This document shows, piece after piece, positions 27,051 through 34,946 of a stretch of 64,000 nucleotides of DNA. A program made the position numbers and the translations under genes. Location of the stretch: assembly GCA_026954325.1 (NCBI GenBank), contig JAIXKK010000205.1, positions 37,566 through 101,565 of the forward strand, written 5' to 3'. Numbering within the stretch: the first letter of the stretch is position 1; the number at the start of each line of letters is the position of its first letter. The notes below the pieces were generated by a model. It saw nothing but the letters and a program-made list of their open reading frames with translations. It had not been told where the DNA came from and made no database searches. The DNA comes from Bryobacterales bacterium. GTDB taxonomy: Bacteria > Acidobacteriota > Terriglobia > Bryobacterales > Bryobacteraceae.

Positions 27051-27962
27051 ATGGAACGGTATCATGACTTGGGGATTGCGATGGCCCGCGCCGATGTGCA
27101 GGAGATCGTGGTGGAGAAGGATCAGCCGGGGCGGCCCCATGAGGGGAAGGTGTTCGTGGCGGTTCATGCGCATCTGGACGACATTCCCTACTACGCCGCG
27201 GGGCTGTGCGCGAAGCTGATTCACGAGGGCTACACGGGGTACCTGGTGCGCACCAGCAACGATGAAAAACGCGGCGGACACACGGCCGCGCAAAACATCC
27301 TGAGCAACGAACAGGAGCACGTCAAGGTAGCGCAGGCCATAGGCTTTCGCGACAGCTTCGATTTCTACTACCAGAACCATGAGATGAACAACATCTCGCC
27401 GCTTGATTTCCGCGGAAGACTGATCTTCCTCTTCCGGGCGCTGAAAGCGGACACAGTTGTCTCTTTTAATCCATGGGGGCATGGAGAAGAGAACCCGGAC
27501 CATTGGGTGACGGGGCGCGCGGTGGAGGAGGCGGCGTGGATGTCCGGCATCGAGACCGATTATCCGGAGCACATGGAGGCAGGGTTCATGCCTCATGAAG
27601 TGCTGGAGCGTTACTACTTCCATGGACGGCCGGGGCAGGTGTACAACCGGGTGGTGGATACCGGTTCGCACATCGAGAAGAAGATTGACGCGATTGTGGA
27701 GTGCCGGTCGCAGGGAGATGGAGACGCCGGGTCGAAACTGCGGACGCGGCTGGCGAAGGAAGGGAAGCGGCTGCCGCTGCTCGGCGCCGACGATCGCACG
27801 GCGGATCGCGAGTACGCGCGGCAGTTTCTGTTGGATGACGACCGCGAATATGGCAAGCCGCACGGGCTCAAGTTCGCCGAGAGGTTCTACTACATTGATC
27901 AACGCCGCCCGCGGGTATCGAAGGTGGAAGAGTACATCAGGCAGCACGCCGCGCCGCTGTAG
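27051..27962 (+). CDS. PIG-L (LmbE-like) family deacetylase
   Basis: 303 aa with GGAGG 5 nt upstream of the ATG. Motif HAHLDDIPYYAAGL corresponds to the family's AHPDDE: the His and the two Asp are kept, but Pro is Leu and the Glu is Ile. The second zinc-site motif is NPDHWVTGRAVEEA. No signal peptide, unlike its upstream paralogue, so this copy is probably cytoplasmic. Deacetylates an N-acetyl sugar or similar amide (inference from family). It lies 9 nt after the upstream copy and 9 nt before the enolase-superfamily gene. Confidence 0.85.
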   Translation: MERYHDLGIAMARADVQEIVVEKDQPGRPHEGKVFVAVHAHLDDIPYYAAGLCAKLIHEGYTGYLVRTSNDEKRGGHTAAQNILSNEQEHVKVAQAIGFRDSFDFYYQNHEMNNISPLDFRGRLIFLFRALKADTVVSFNPWGHGEENPDHWVTGRAVEEAAWMSGIETDYPEHMEAGFMPHEVLERYYFHGRPGQVYNRVVDTGSHIEKKIDAIVECRSQGDGDAGSKLRTRLAKEGKRLPLLGADDRTADREYARQFLLDDDREYGKPHGLKFAERFYYIDQRRPRVSKVEEYIRQHAAPL

Positions 27963-27971
27963 AGGTTGAAC

Positions 27972-29222
27972 ATGACACGCCGATCGCTTCTCAAGATGAT
28001 GGGGGCCGCCGCGCTCCCCTGCCAGGCAATGGAGGCCGCCGAAGCCGCGGGCCCGTTGAAGATCACGAAGATCGAGGCGGTTCGATTCCGGCCGGATATG
28101 AAGATCCAGGGGATCGCGCCGAACTGGATGTGGGTGCGGTTGACGACGGACAAGGGGATAACGGGAGTTGGCGAGTCGTACCCCGGTTTCGAGGCGCATC
28201 GCGGGGCATTGATGGAGATCGCACCCTATGTGATCGGGAAAGACGCGTCGCAGATCGAGCGGCTGTGGCAGGACATTTTCTACCGGATTTCCTACCAGCC
28301 ATGGGGAGGCGCCGACTCGCGCATCCTGACAGCCATCAATATCGCCCAGTGGGACATTCTGGGGAAGGCGGCGGGCTTGCCGGTGTACCGCCTGCTGGGC
28401 GGCAAGGCGCAGGAGAAGCTGATGGTGTACAACACCATGAACGGGTGGCCGATCAACGGCATGAGGGAGCACACGCATCCGGAGCAACTGGCGGAGTTTC
28501 TGCTCAAGCGCGGGATCAAGGGCATCAAGATCTACCCGTATGACCGCGGGCCGGTCAACGCGATGGCGAGGCACGGGGGGACGTTCATCACGCAGGCCGA
28601 GTTGAAGCAATCGCTCGAGCCGATTCAGCGCATGCGCAAAGCCGTGGGCGACGATATCGAGATTGCGCTGGACTTGAGCAGCCGGTGGAATCTGCCCTGC
28701 TCGTTGCAGATCGCGCATTCGCTGGAGCCATACGGAATCATGTGGCTGGAGGATCCGATGCTGGCCGACAACCTCCCGGCTTACACGTCGCTGGCGCGGG
28801 AGACTTCGATTCCCATCTGCATCAGCGAACGGCTGGCGACGCGGTTCCGCTACCGCGAGATGTTTGAGCAGCATGCGGTGGATGTAGTGATGTTCGACGT
28901 GACCTGGTGCGGCGGCATTTCCGAGGCGAAGAAGATTGCCGACATGGCGGATACGTACAAGATCCCGAGCGCTCCGCATACGGGGGGCGGGCCGATTCTG
29001 TGGTTCTCGTCGATGCACACCGCGGCCTCGCTGACGAATTTCTACATCATGGAGAGCGTCTATCACCTTTACAACGACGTTTATCCGCACTTCCTGAAGA
29101 ACGTGCCTGTGCCGGTGAACGGATATGTCACGCCTCCGGAGGGTCCGGGCCTGGGAGTGGAGTTGAAGGAAGAGGCCCTGCGCAGCGGCGATGTGACGGT
29201 GGAGACGATCGCTGAGTTGTAG
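27972..29222 (+). CDS. mandelate racemase / muconate lactonizing enzyme family protein, exported
   Basis: 416 aa. ATG 27972 has AGAGG 6 nt upstream and opens a Tat-type signal (MTRRSLLKMMGAAALPCQAM). Enolase-superfamily features: N-terminal capping domain (ITKIEAVRF), Lys region IKGIKIYPYD, metal ligands in EIALDLSSRW (Asp), WLEDPM (Glu) and ISERLAT (Glu), and the distal base-region SAPHTGGGP (His). It most resembles galactonate/gluconate-type sugar-acid dehydratases, but the substrate cannot be read. A Tat signal on this superfamily is unusual, though common in Acidobacteria. Last gene of the ggt operon. Confidence 0.85.
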   Translation: MTRRSLLKMMGAAALPCQAMEAAEAAGPLKITKIEAVRFRPDMKIQGIAPNWMWVRLTTDKGITGVGESYPGFEAHRGALMEIAPYVIGKDASQIERLWQDIFYRISYQPWGGADSRILTAINIAQWDILGKAAGLPVYRLLGGKAQEKLMVYNTMNGWPINGMREHTHPEQLAEFLLKRGIKGIKIYPYDRGPVNAMARHGGTFITQAELKQSLEPIQRMRKAVGDDIEIALDLSSRWNLPCSLQIAHSLEPYGIMWLEDPMLADNLPAYTSLARETSIPICISERLATRFRYREMFEQHAVDVVMFDVTWCGGISEAKKIADMADTYKIPSAPHTGGGPILWFSSMHTAASLTNFYIMESVYHLYNDVYPHFLKNVPVPVNGYVTPPEGPGLGVELKEEALRSGDVTVETIAEL

Positions 29223-29235
29223 CGGGGTTTCGGAA

Positions 29236-29871
29236 TCACTTCTGCCGGCTGGTGAACATGGAGAAGATGTCCTTGAACTGGGAGTTGAAGGATTTCGCCT
29301 CGTTTGCGGCCTGCTTGAGGGTGTCGTCGAGGTCGCGCTTGAAGAGATCCTGGGTTCTTTTCGTGAAGGCGGCGGCGTTGGCGAGGGCGGGGGCATCGGC
29401 GGGGAGGAGTTTGGAGAACTGCTCCTGATAGAGGCGGTTGTTCTGTAGGGATTTCAGTTGGTTGAGGTGGCGGTGGTAGGCGCGCTCGGTTTCGGAGCGG
29501 TAGCGGTGGAGGAGGTTGGCGCGTTTTTCGATTTCGGGGTCCTCGGAGAGGAGAGGATCGCCGCCGGCCCTGGCGTAGAGTTGGGCTTCGGCGACGGTGA
29601 GGTTGCGGAGGCGCCAGGCGGCGTGGAGGAGCATGTTGAAGACGTCGAGTTCCTCTGGGGTTTTGGGCAGGTGGCGGGCGGTGTAGTGGCGGAGGAGGGT
29701 GTCGTATTCTTCCTGTTCTTCCGGGGAGAGGAAGGCGATGCGGGAGGCGGTGAGGCCATGGGTGCGGGCGTTTTGGGAGGAGCGGGCTTTGCCTTCGGGG
29801 GAGATGGGGCCTTGGGACCTGGCTCCGTTGCCGCGAGCGGCGTCGCTATGAGCTTGACTGATGGTGGACAT
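29236..29871 (-). CDS. conserved hypothetical protein of a multicopy soil-bacterial family
   Basis: 211 aa. The N-terminus SQGPISPEGKARSSQNARTHGL is the hallmark of a family I recall as present in many paralogous copies in Acidobacteria and Planctomycetes, always with this S-x-G-P-x-(S/T)-x-x-G-K-x-x-S-x-x-N-x-x-(K/T)-H-G-L signature. The remainder is helical and charged (LHRYRSETERAYHRHLNQLK), possibly coiled coil. Function unknown. Its stop lies 14 bp from the convergent enolase-family gene. Confidence 0.7.
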   Translation of the reverse strand: MSTISQAHSDAARGNGARSQGPISPEGKARSSQNARTHGLTASRIAFLSPEEQEEYDTLLRHYTARHLPKTPEELDVFNMLLHAAWRLRNLTVAEAQLYARAGGDPLLSEDPEIEKRANLLHRYRSETERAYHRHLNQLKSLQNNRLYQEQFSKLLPADAPALANAAAFTKRTQDLFKRDLDDTLKQAANEAKSFNSQFKDIFSMFTSRQK

Positions 29872-30020
29872 AGGGTTGAACTCTGGCCTGGTTTTACCAC
29901 GCGGAGGTTTCAGGATTTGTGGGGTGGGTTTGTAAGTAGTTGTGGGGGAAGGGTGAAATATTTGTGGATTGAAGGGGAACGCAAATTTCGCGCGGAGTCG
30001 CGGAGGCAGATAGTTAATGG

Positions 30021-30371
30021 TTAAGTGAACAGGCGGCGGAAGGTGTCTTCCTCGAAGCCGACGATCAGAGTGCGGCCCAGGCGCAGGGTGGGGGCGCGCA
30101 GGTTTCCGGTGGGCCCGAGGAGGAGGGCCTTGAGCGTGGCGGGGGTTGGCTTTTGCTTCTTCAGATCGAGGTGGATGACCTGTTTGCCTTTGGTGGCATA
30201 GATCTCGTCCACTTCGCGCGCCAGGGCGAGGGCCGCGGCTTCGTTGCGGGTGTTCTTTCGGGCATCCACCTGCTCAGTGGCGGGGATGTGATGTTGCGCA
30301 AGAAACTCCTGCGTTTTTTTGCAGGTCTTTCAACCGGGGCGGTGGTAACTCCAATCAATGCGGTTCGGCAT
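30021..30371 (-). CDS. ArsC-family thioredoxin-fold selenoprotein (in-frame TGA = Sec14)
   Basis: 116 residues if TGA at 30330-30332 is read as selenocysteine. From ATG 30371 the frame gives MPNRIDWSYHRPG-U-KTCKKTQEFLAQ, then continues without break through QVDARKNTR, KQVIHLDLKKQKPT and GNLRAPTLRLGRTLIVGF to TAA at 30021. U14-K-T-C17 is a redox UxxC motif at the place where Spx/ArsC-like proteins carry CxxC, and the RAPTLRLG segment supplies the cis-Pro loop of the thioredoxin fold. I recall a family named ArsC family (seleno)protein with this start. A stem-loop directly follows the TGA. The ATG lies 2 nt after the stop of the TPR gene, so the two are co-transcribed. A conventional call would start at ATG 30269 and lose the active site. 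Confidence 0.75.
30302..30331 (-). promoter_or_regulatory. putative bacterial SECIS stem-loop
   Basis: On the minus strand, GAAAGACCTGC (30331-30321, starting at the G of TGA) pairs with GCAGGAGTTTC (30312-30302): four outer pairs, a 2x2 GA/AG internal step, then five perfect pairs, capped by an 8-nt loop (seven A then C). A stem-loop immediately 3' of UGA inside the coding region is what SelB needs in bacteria. The loop lacks the G seen in the E. coli element, so the call is structural only. Confidence 0.5.
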
Positions 30372-30373
30372 CG

Positions 30374-31711
30374 TTATTGTTGTTCGGGCTGGGTGGGCGG
30401 CTTCGACTGGCTGTTTTGTGACTGGGCGAATTTCTCCAACTGGGAGATCTGGCCTTTGACGACGGCCGCGTCGGGGGCGTTCTCCGGGAGCATGCTGAGG
30501 TAGCCCTTCATCTGCTCCATGGCGCCGCTGACGTCGTTTTTCTGGGCGAGAACGAGGCCGAGGACATGGCGCATCCTGGGGATGCGCTTTTGCGGGTCGG
30601 CTTTCACTCCATCGCGGGCGCTCTTTTCGGCGGCGTCAAGGTTGTGGAGATTGAGGTTGGCGACGGCGTTGTAAAAATAAGCTAGCGGGAAATCAAAGGG
30701 ATTGAGTTTGAGGGCCTTCTCGCTGTCCGCGGCGCAGGTCTTCCAATCATTTTCACGGGCGGAGAGAAAGGCGAGTTGCACGTAAGGTTCTACCAGTTTG
30801 CCGTCCGAGGCGAGGGCCTGCTCGTAAGCCTTCCTGGCTTCGGCGGGCTGATCCATGTTTTCGAGGACGCGGCCGAGATCCTGCCAGGCGTTGGCGAACC
30901 TGGGGTAGATCGTGACAGCTTTTTCGAGTTCTTTCCTGGCTTCGGGATATTTCTTTTTGCGGGCCTGATCGCGGCCCTTGTCGAAGGCTTTCTTCGCGTC
31001 CTTGGGGGCCATGGCGCTGGTGGCGCTGAAGGTCAGTCCCTCGACGTTGGCAAGGCGGCGGAGGATGATGACGCCGACGTCGGGGTTGTCCATCGAGCGG
31101 CGGCCGCCGAGGTTGACCGATTCGGAGCGGTAGCCGGCGAGGGAGGCGCGCAGTTCGCAGCCCATGAGGTCACGCTCGGAGATGCCGCCTCGGGTGGAGC
31201 CTCCGCCCATCCCTCTCGCGCCGCCCATCCCCCCCATGCCGGGCGAGTTCGGGCCAAAGACATCGCTGGTTGTGCTGCTGACGCTGGCGTCGGCCATCAC
31301 CTGGGTATTCTGGCCGAGTTGGAAGCTGAAGCGGCCTTTTGAATCGGTGTAGGCCTCGGGGCGGGGGTTGCCGTTGCACACGCGTTCAATGACAACGGGT
31401 TCCGGAGGAGGGGTCCCATCTTCCAGCATGACCTTGCCGGAGAAGAAGATGGGCCGCTGCATGTCGGCGGGGAAGGGTGTTTGGCGCTGGTCGTTGGGGT
31501 TTGGAAAAGAAGGGGGGCGGGATGTGGAACCGGGGATGCCGCCGGGAGATCCGCCTGGGGTTGCGCCGGGGCCGGTGGAGGCGCCGGGGGAGGCGGGGCT
31601 ACCCGCTCCACCGCCGCGTGAACCTTCGCCCTGGGCGAAAACAAGTGTCAGACAAGCGGTAAGGGAGATTGCTGCCAGGGAACAGCGGGTAAGCAGAGCT
31701 GAGTAATGCAT
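30374..31711 (-). CDS. exported TPR protein with carboxypeptidase-regulatory-like domain
   Basis: 445 aa with AGGAGGG upstream of the ATG. Signal peptide (LAAISLTACLTLVFAQ), then a Gly/Pro/Ser-rich linker (residues about 28-80), then a beta-sandwich CarbopepD_reg-like domain (IFFSGKVMLEDGTPPPEPVVIERVC, DSKGRFSFQLG) with a Met/Gly-rich insertion, and four or more TPRs from residue about 240 (YPEARKELEKAVTIYPRFANAWQDLG, EARKAYEQALASDGKLVEPYVQLAFL). Likely periplasmic or cell-surface; function unknown. Directly upstream of the selenoprotein (2 nt). Confidence 0.82.
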   Translation of the reverse strand: MHYSALLTRCSLAAISLTACLTLVFAQGEGSRGGGAGSPASPGASTGPGATPGGSPGGIPGSTSRPPSFPNPNDQRQTPFPADMQRPIFFSGKVMLEDGTPPPEPVVIERVCNGNPRPEAYTDSKGRFSFQLGQNTQVMADASVSSTTSDVFGPNSPGMGGMGGARGMGGGSTRGGISERDLMGCELRASLAGYRSESVNLGGRRSMDNPDVGVIILRRLANVEGLTFSATSAMAPKDAKKAFDKGRDQARKKKYPEARKELEKAVTIYPRFANAWQDLGRVLENMDQPAEARKAYEQALASDGKLVEPYVQLAFLSARENDWKTCAADSEKALKLNPFDFPLAYFYNAVANLNLHNLDAAEKSARDGVKADPQKRIPRMRHVLGLVLAQKNDVSGAMEQMKGYLSMLPENAPDAAVVKGQISQLEKFAQSQNSQSKPPTQPEQQ

Positions 31712-31830
31712 GAGCCCTCCTGAGGTTCAAGACTGGGGCGGCGGAAGCGGAGGCCGCGACTATGGGCACATTATGGCACACGGATGGACCGGCGTCCTGG
31801 GGGGTGGCGCGGAGCAGGGAGGAGGATGAT

Positions 31831-31836
31831 TACAAT
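31831..31836 (+). promoter_or_regulatory. -10 box of a leaderless start
   Basis: TACAAT ends 6 nt before ATG 31843. The GGAGG further upstream (31821-31825) lies before the -10 box and cannot act as a ribosome binding site for this ATG if transcription starts after the box. Confidence 0.5.
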
Positions 31837-31842
31837 AGATGC

Positions 31843-32463
31843 ATGATGGCACGACGCTATTGGCTCCTGATTCCCGCTCTTGTGGCGGCATTCGGCTGTT
31901 CGGAAGCCCCCAAGGAAGCAGCCAAGAAGAAGGAACCCCCCAAACCGCCGGAACCTGTTACCGGACGCTATGCTTTTTATCAGATGTTTCCCGCAGCCCG
32001 CGCCTGGGCGGTGGACGTGCAGCCCATTCAGATCACAAGTATTTCTCTTAAGGATGTACCGACGGACAAAGGGAAGTACGGGGCATGGCAGTGCGTATTC
32101 GCGTCCCCGGGCAAAGGACGAATGAAGACGTACAGCTATTCCGTGATCGAGGCGGGCGGCAGCCTGCACCAGGGCGTGTTTGCGTTGCCGGATGAACGGT
32201 TCAGCGGGTCGCTCGGGCAGGCGAAGCCGTTTCTGGTGGCCGCATTGAAGATCGATTCGGATGAGGCGTATGAGACGGCAGTGAAGAAGAGCGAGGATTA
32301 CATAAAGAAGTTTCCGAACACGCCGATCATGTTCCAATTGGAGTTGACGCCGCGATATCCCGATCCGGCATGGCGGGTAATTTGGGGCGAGTCGGTGGGA
32401 AGCAGCAACCATTCGATCTTCGTGGATGCGACGACGGGGGCGTACTTGGCCACGGCGCGGTGA
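31843..32463 (+). CDS. lipoprotein of unknown function
   Basis: 206 aa. ATG 31843 opens a lipoprotein signal ending FGC (Cys19), followed by a Lys/Pro-rich tether (KKKEPPKPPEP). The globular part contains AFYQMFPAARAWAVDVQPIQI, KDVPTDKGKYGAWQCVFASP and, near the end, DPAWRVIWGESVGSSNHSIFVDATTG, which looks like a PepSY-type repeat (a W-x-V-x-x-G strand pair with FVDATTG) as found in proteins with protease-inhibitor-like periplasmic domains. Divergent from the TPR gene at 31711. Not otherwise recognised. Confidence 0.7.
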   Translation: MMARRYWLLIPALVAAFGCSEAPKEAAKKKEPPKPPEPVTGRYAFYQMFPAARAWAVDVQPIQITSISLKDVPTDKGKYGAWQCVFASPGKGRMKTYSYSVIEAGGSLHQGVFALPDERFSGSLGQAKPFLVAALKIDSDEAYETAVKKSEDYIKKFPNTPIMFQLELTPRYPDPAWRVIWGESVGSSNHSIFVDATTGAYLATAR

Positions 32464-32508
32464 TCCAATTTTCCGGTTACACTTTTTGAATCACGTTCAA
32501 GAGGGCGG

Positions 32509-32781
32509 TTAGTTGCTCCCTTTGCACAGGTGAAAGCGAAGACGCGGGTCTTGTCCGTACCTAAGATTGCGGCGCGATCGAAGGCGCTGTCGAGCAAGGC
32601 CCACTGGTTGTCGAGGAGGGCGCGGTCCCGAGGGGCGCCGAGGGGCAGGGACAGTCTTGAAGAAAGCGGAGCCGAGGACGGAGCCGAGTTTGATCCTGTC
32701 AAGGGGCAGGGCGGAGAGGCGGGAGGCGAACGCGAGGGCGGCGGGCGCCACGAGGAAACGGCGGCGGGAGGTGGGGGTCAC
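32509..32781 (-). pseudogene. TIM-barrel sugar-phosphate isomerase remnant
   Basis: GTG 32781 opens a Tat-like signal (MTPTSRRRFLVAPAALAFAS) and DRIKLG. The next residues jump to SVLGSAFFKTVPAP, which in this family belongs near residue 90, and after a frame change continue as NQWALLDSAFDRAAILGTDKT then RVFAFTCAKG, typical of strand 3 of xylose-isomerase-like TIM barrels. The rest is absent. So at least two deletions and a frameshift have destroyed the gene. It lies just downstream of an intact isomerase gene on the same strand. Alignment positions are from family knowledge, not computed. Confidence 0.55.
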
Positions 32782-32788
32782 ATTCAAG

Positions 32789-32794
32789 ATTGTA
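32789..32794 (-). promoter_or_regulatory. -10 box of the dead isomerase gene
   Basis: On the minus strand TACAAT ends 7 nt before GTG 32781, with no Shine-Dalgarno, the same spacing as other leaderless-type starts here. Confidence 0.35.
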
Positions 32795-32827
32795 CATCCG
32801 GGATTGCAGATCCGGGCCGGAGTTGGG

Positions 32828-33733
32828 TCAGGCGAACGGGATGCCTGCCCCGGCGCCGATTTTGCGAATGTATTCCCTGCCTTCGTCGTATTCGGCGGGG
32901 GTCTTGAGATGCTCGAGCATGAGGGGAGCATCGGCGGGGAGTTTGGCGAGTTCGCGGAGGTAGGTGGTGTAATCGATCTGGCCGCGGCCGGGGACGACCT
33001 CGACAAAATGGACATTCATCTCAGGAATCCAGGCGAGGTCCTTGGCGTGGCAGGAGGCGATCCAGCGGCCGAGTTTTTGGAAACACTCGCGGATGAAGTC
33101 GGCGTTCCGGTAGAAGCGGGCCGGGCTGTTGACCCCGTTGCAGATGTCCATGTGGACGCCGAAGGCCTTTCGATCGACGGCTTGGATAAGGCGGAGGTAG
33201 GAATCGGGTCCGTCCGGGATACTCCAGCCCATCATCTCGATGGTGAAGACGGTCTTGGCGGGGCGGACGGCGTCGATGACTTTGCGGCAGTTTTCGACGG
33301 TGGCGTCGAAGAATTCGCGGGATAGATTCCCGGGATGGGGGCCGTACCAGACAGTGGGGTGGAAGGAGCCCGCGATGTCGACGCAGCAACGGGCACCGGC
33401 CTCGTCGGCGAGGGCGAGGCGTCCGGTGACGTAGGCGAGGTTTTCCTTTCGCTTGACGGGATCGGGGTCAAGCATGTTGCGCCAGGCTCCGACTTCGGCA
33501 ATGACGACGTTTTCCCTGGCGAAGGCTTCGCGGATGGCGCGGATATGGGTGGAGTCGCCGGGGGTAGCGGGAGGGCAGTAAGCGGCGCTGTAGCCCAAGC
33601 GGCGATGCTCGCGGGCGAGCAGGGCGGGGTCCTCGGACTTGAGGAAGATGGGGCCGCCAAGGCGCACCTTTGGGGAAGCGGCGAGGGACAAAGCGGGGAA
33701 GGCGAGGAGGGCGCGGCGGGTAATGGCAGGCAT
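32828..33733 (-). CDS. exported sugar phosphate isomerase/epimerase, xylose-isomerase-like TIM barrel
   Basis: 301 aa. A Tat-like N-terminus (MPAITRRALLAFPALSLAA) and an AP-endonuclease-2/xylose-isomerase-like barrel: GYSAAYCPPATPGDS, IAEVGAWRNMLDPDP, ARCCVDIAGSFHP, FTIEMMGWSIPDGPDS (metal Glu), FGVHMDICNGVNSP, SCHAKDL (metal His/Asp) and VVPGRGQIDY. Probably isomerises or epimerises a keto-sugar. Downstream on the same strand lies a broken relative (32509-32781). Confidence 0.82.
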   Translation of the reverse strand: MPAITRRALLAFPALSLAASPKVRLGGPIFLKSEDPALLAREHRRLGYSAAYCPPATPGDSTHIRAIREAFARENVVIAEVGAWRNMLDPDPVKRKENLAYVTGRLALADEAGARCCVDIAGSFHPTVWYGPHPGNLSREFFDATVENCRKVIDAVRPAKTVFTIEMMGWSIPDGPDSYLRLIQAVDRKAFGVHMDICNGVNSPARFYRNADFIRECFQKLGRWIASCHAKDLAWIPEMNVHFVEVVPGRGQIDYTTYLRELAKLPADAPLMLEHLKTPAEYDEGREYIRKIGAGAGIPFA

Positions 33734-33934
33734 GACGACTTCAGCTTACGCGAATTCATGGGATGCCGGGGATGAATGCATGGAGAGGGTGCAACTTTTG
33801 CAGGCGCACGGGGTTTCATCGGGTAACCGGAGCGAGGTTGCCGGGAGAAGCACGTTCGCGGCGCGCGAGCGCCCCGCGCGCACGTGCGGCAGATTCCCTT
33901 GCCGCCAGTATGCCGAGGCCATCCAACGGGTTGC

Positions 33935-33940
33935 TATAAT
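33935..33940 (+). promoter_or_regulatory. extended -10 promoter of the ispH-hopanoid operon
   Basis: TGCTATAAT is a perfect extended -10 (TGnTATAAT). It ends 10 nt before ATG 33951, leaving at most a few untranslated bases and no room for a Shine-Dalgarno. It appears to drive all nine genes to 43617. Confidence 0.65.
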
Positions 33941-33950
33941 AACCGGATAT

Positions 33951-34946
33951 ATGCCTTTCTTCAACGGGGCCAGTGAGGAGAGCACTGGTAAGAAGATCCT
34001 GCTACTTACGCCGCGCGGATTTTGTGCGGGTGTGGTTCGGGCGATCGACGTGGTGAAGATCGCACTGGACGTATACGGCGCTCCGATTTACGTGCGGAAG
34101 GAAATTGTGCACAACCGGCACGTGGTTGACCAACTGCGGAGCGCCGGGGCGATCTTCGTGGAAGAACTGTCGGAGGCTCCGGAAGGAGGGAGAGTGATCT
34201 TCAGCGCGCACGGGATTTCTCCGGCGGTGCGTAGAGAGGCGGCGGAACGGAAGCTGAAGGTGATTGACGCGACGTGTCCGCTGGTGACGAAGGTGCACCT
34301 GGAAGCGCAGCGTTTCGCGAAGAAGGGGTACACGATTATCCTCATCGGGCATAAGGACCATGACGAGGTGATTGGCACCTTAGGGGAGGCTCCGGGATCC
34401 TCCATACTCGTGGAAACGGAAGAGGACGTGGACAGGCTGGAGGTCCAGGATCCGGCGCGGATCTGCTATCTGACGCAGACGACGCTCAGCCTGGATGAAA
34501 CGCGGGGGATTATTAACAAATTGAAGGCGAAGTATCCGCAAATTGAAGGGCCTCCGGCGCAGGATATCTGCTACGCGACGGAAAACCGGCAGATGGCGGT
34601 GAAGGCGGTTGCGCCGAACTGCGAAACGCTGCTGGTGGTGGGTTCGCAGAACAGTTCGAATTCGCGGCGGCTGGTGGAGGTGTGCCGCAATTCCGGGGTT
34701 CCGGCGTACCTGGTGGATGATTATGACGAAGTGGACCCGGGGTGGCTGAGGGATGTGAACGTGATCGCGGTTACGGCGGGAGCATCGGCGCCCGAGAACC
34801 TGGTTCGGGATCTGATTGAATTGCTGAAACGGCATCACGGGTTCGGGACCGTGGAAGAGGTGGAAATCAAGGAGGAAGACGTGCGCTTCTCGCTTCCCGG
34901 TGAACTGGTTCCCCACGCGCGGCGCCTGACCACCATTTCGCTATGA
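33951..34946 (+). CDS. ispH: 4-hydroxy-3-methylbut-2-enyl diphosphate reductase
   Basis: 331 aa. Three Cys ligands of the catalytic [4Fe-4S] cluster are in PRGFCAGV (Cys25), DATCPLVTKVH and DICYATENRQ; substrate-binding motifs FSAHGISPAV, IGHKDHDEV, LTQTTLS and VGSQNSSNS are all present. Converts HMBPP to IPP and DMAPP, the last step of the MEP isoprenoid pathway. It heads the hopanoid operon and overlaps shc by 4 nt (ATGA), tying precursor supply to squalene cyclisation. Start chosen at ATG 33951, just after the promoter; upstream in-frame sequence is not coding-like. Confidence 0.95.
   Translation: MPFFNGASEESTGKKILLLTPRGFCAGVVRAIDVVKIALDVYGAPIYVRKEIVHNRHVVDQLRSAGAIFVEELSEAPEGGRVIFSAHGISPAVRREAAERKLKVIDATCPLVTKVHLEAQRFAKKGYTIILIGHKDHDEVIGTLGEAPGSSILVETEEDVDRLEVQDPARICYLTQTTLSLDETRGIINKLKAKYPQIEGPPAQDICYATENRQMAVKAVAPNCETLLVVGSQNSSNSRRLVEVCRNSGVPAYLVDDYDEVDPGWLRDVNVIAVTAGASAPENLVRDLIELLKRHHGFGTVEEVEIKEEDVRFSLPGELVPHARRLTTISL

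Noticed and set aside
24302..29396. Very long open frames on the minus strand (24302-26878 and 26736-29396)
   Set aside because: They are antisense to clear ggt, PIG-L and enolase-family genes, are rich in Arg/His with no domain, and arise from the GC-rich third positions of the real genes.
31826..31846. Six-codon upstream ORF (ATG 31826) with GGAGG before it, as a leader peptide
   Set aside because: It overlaps a TACAAT -10 box, so it is unlikely to be within the transcript; its conservation cannot be judged.
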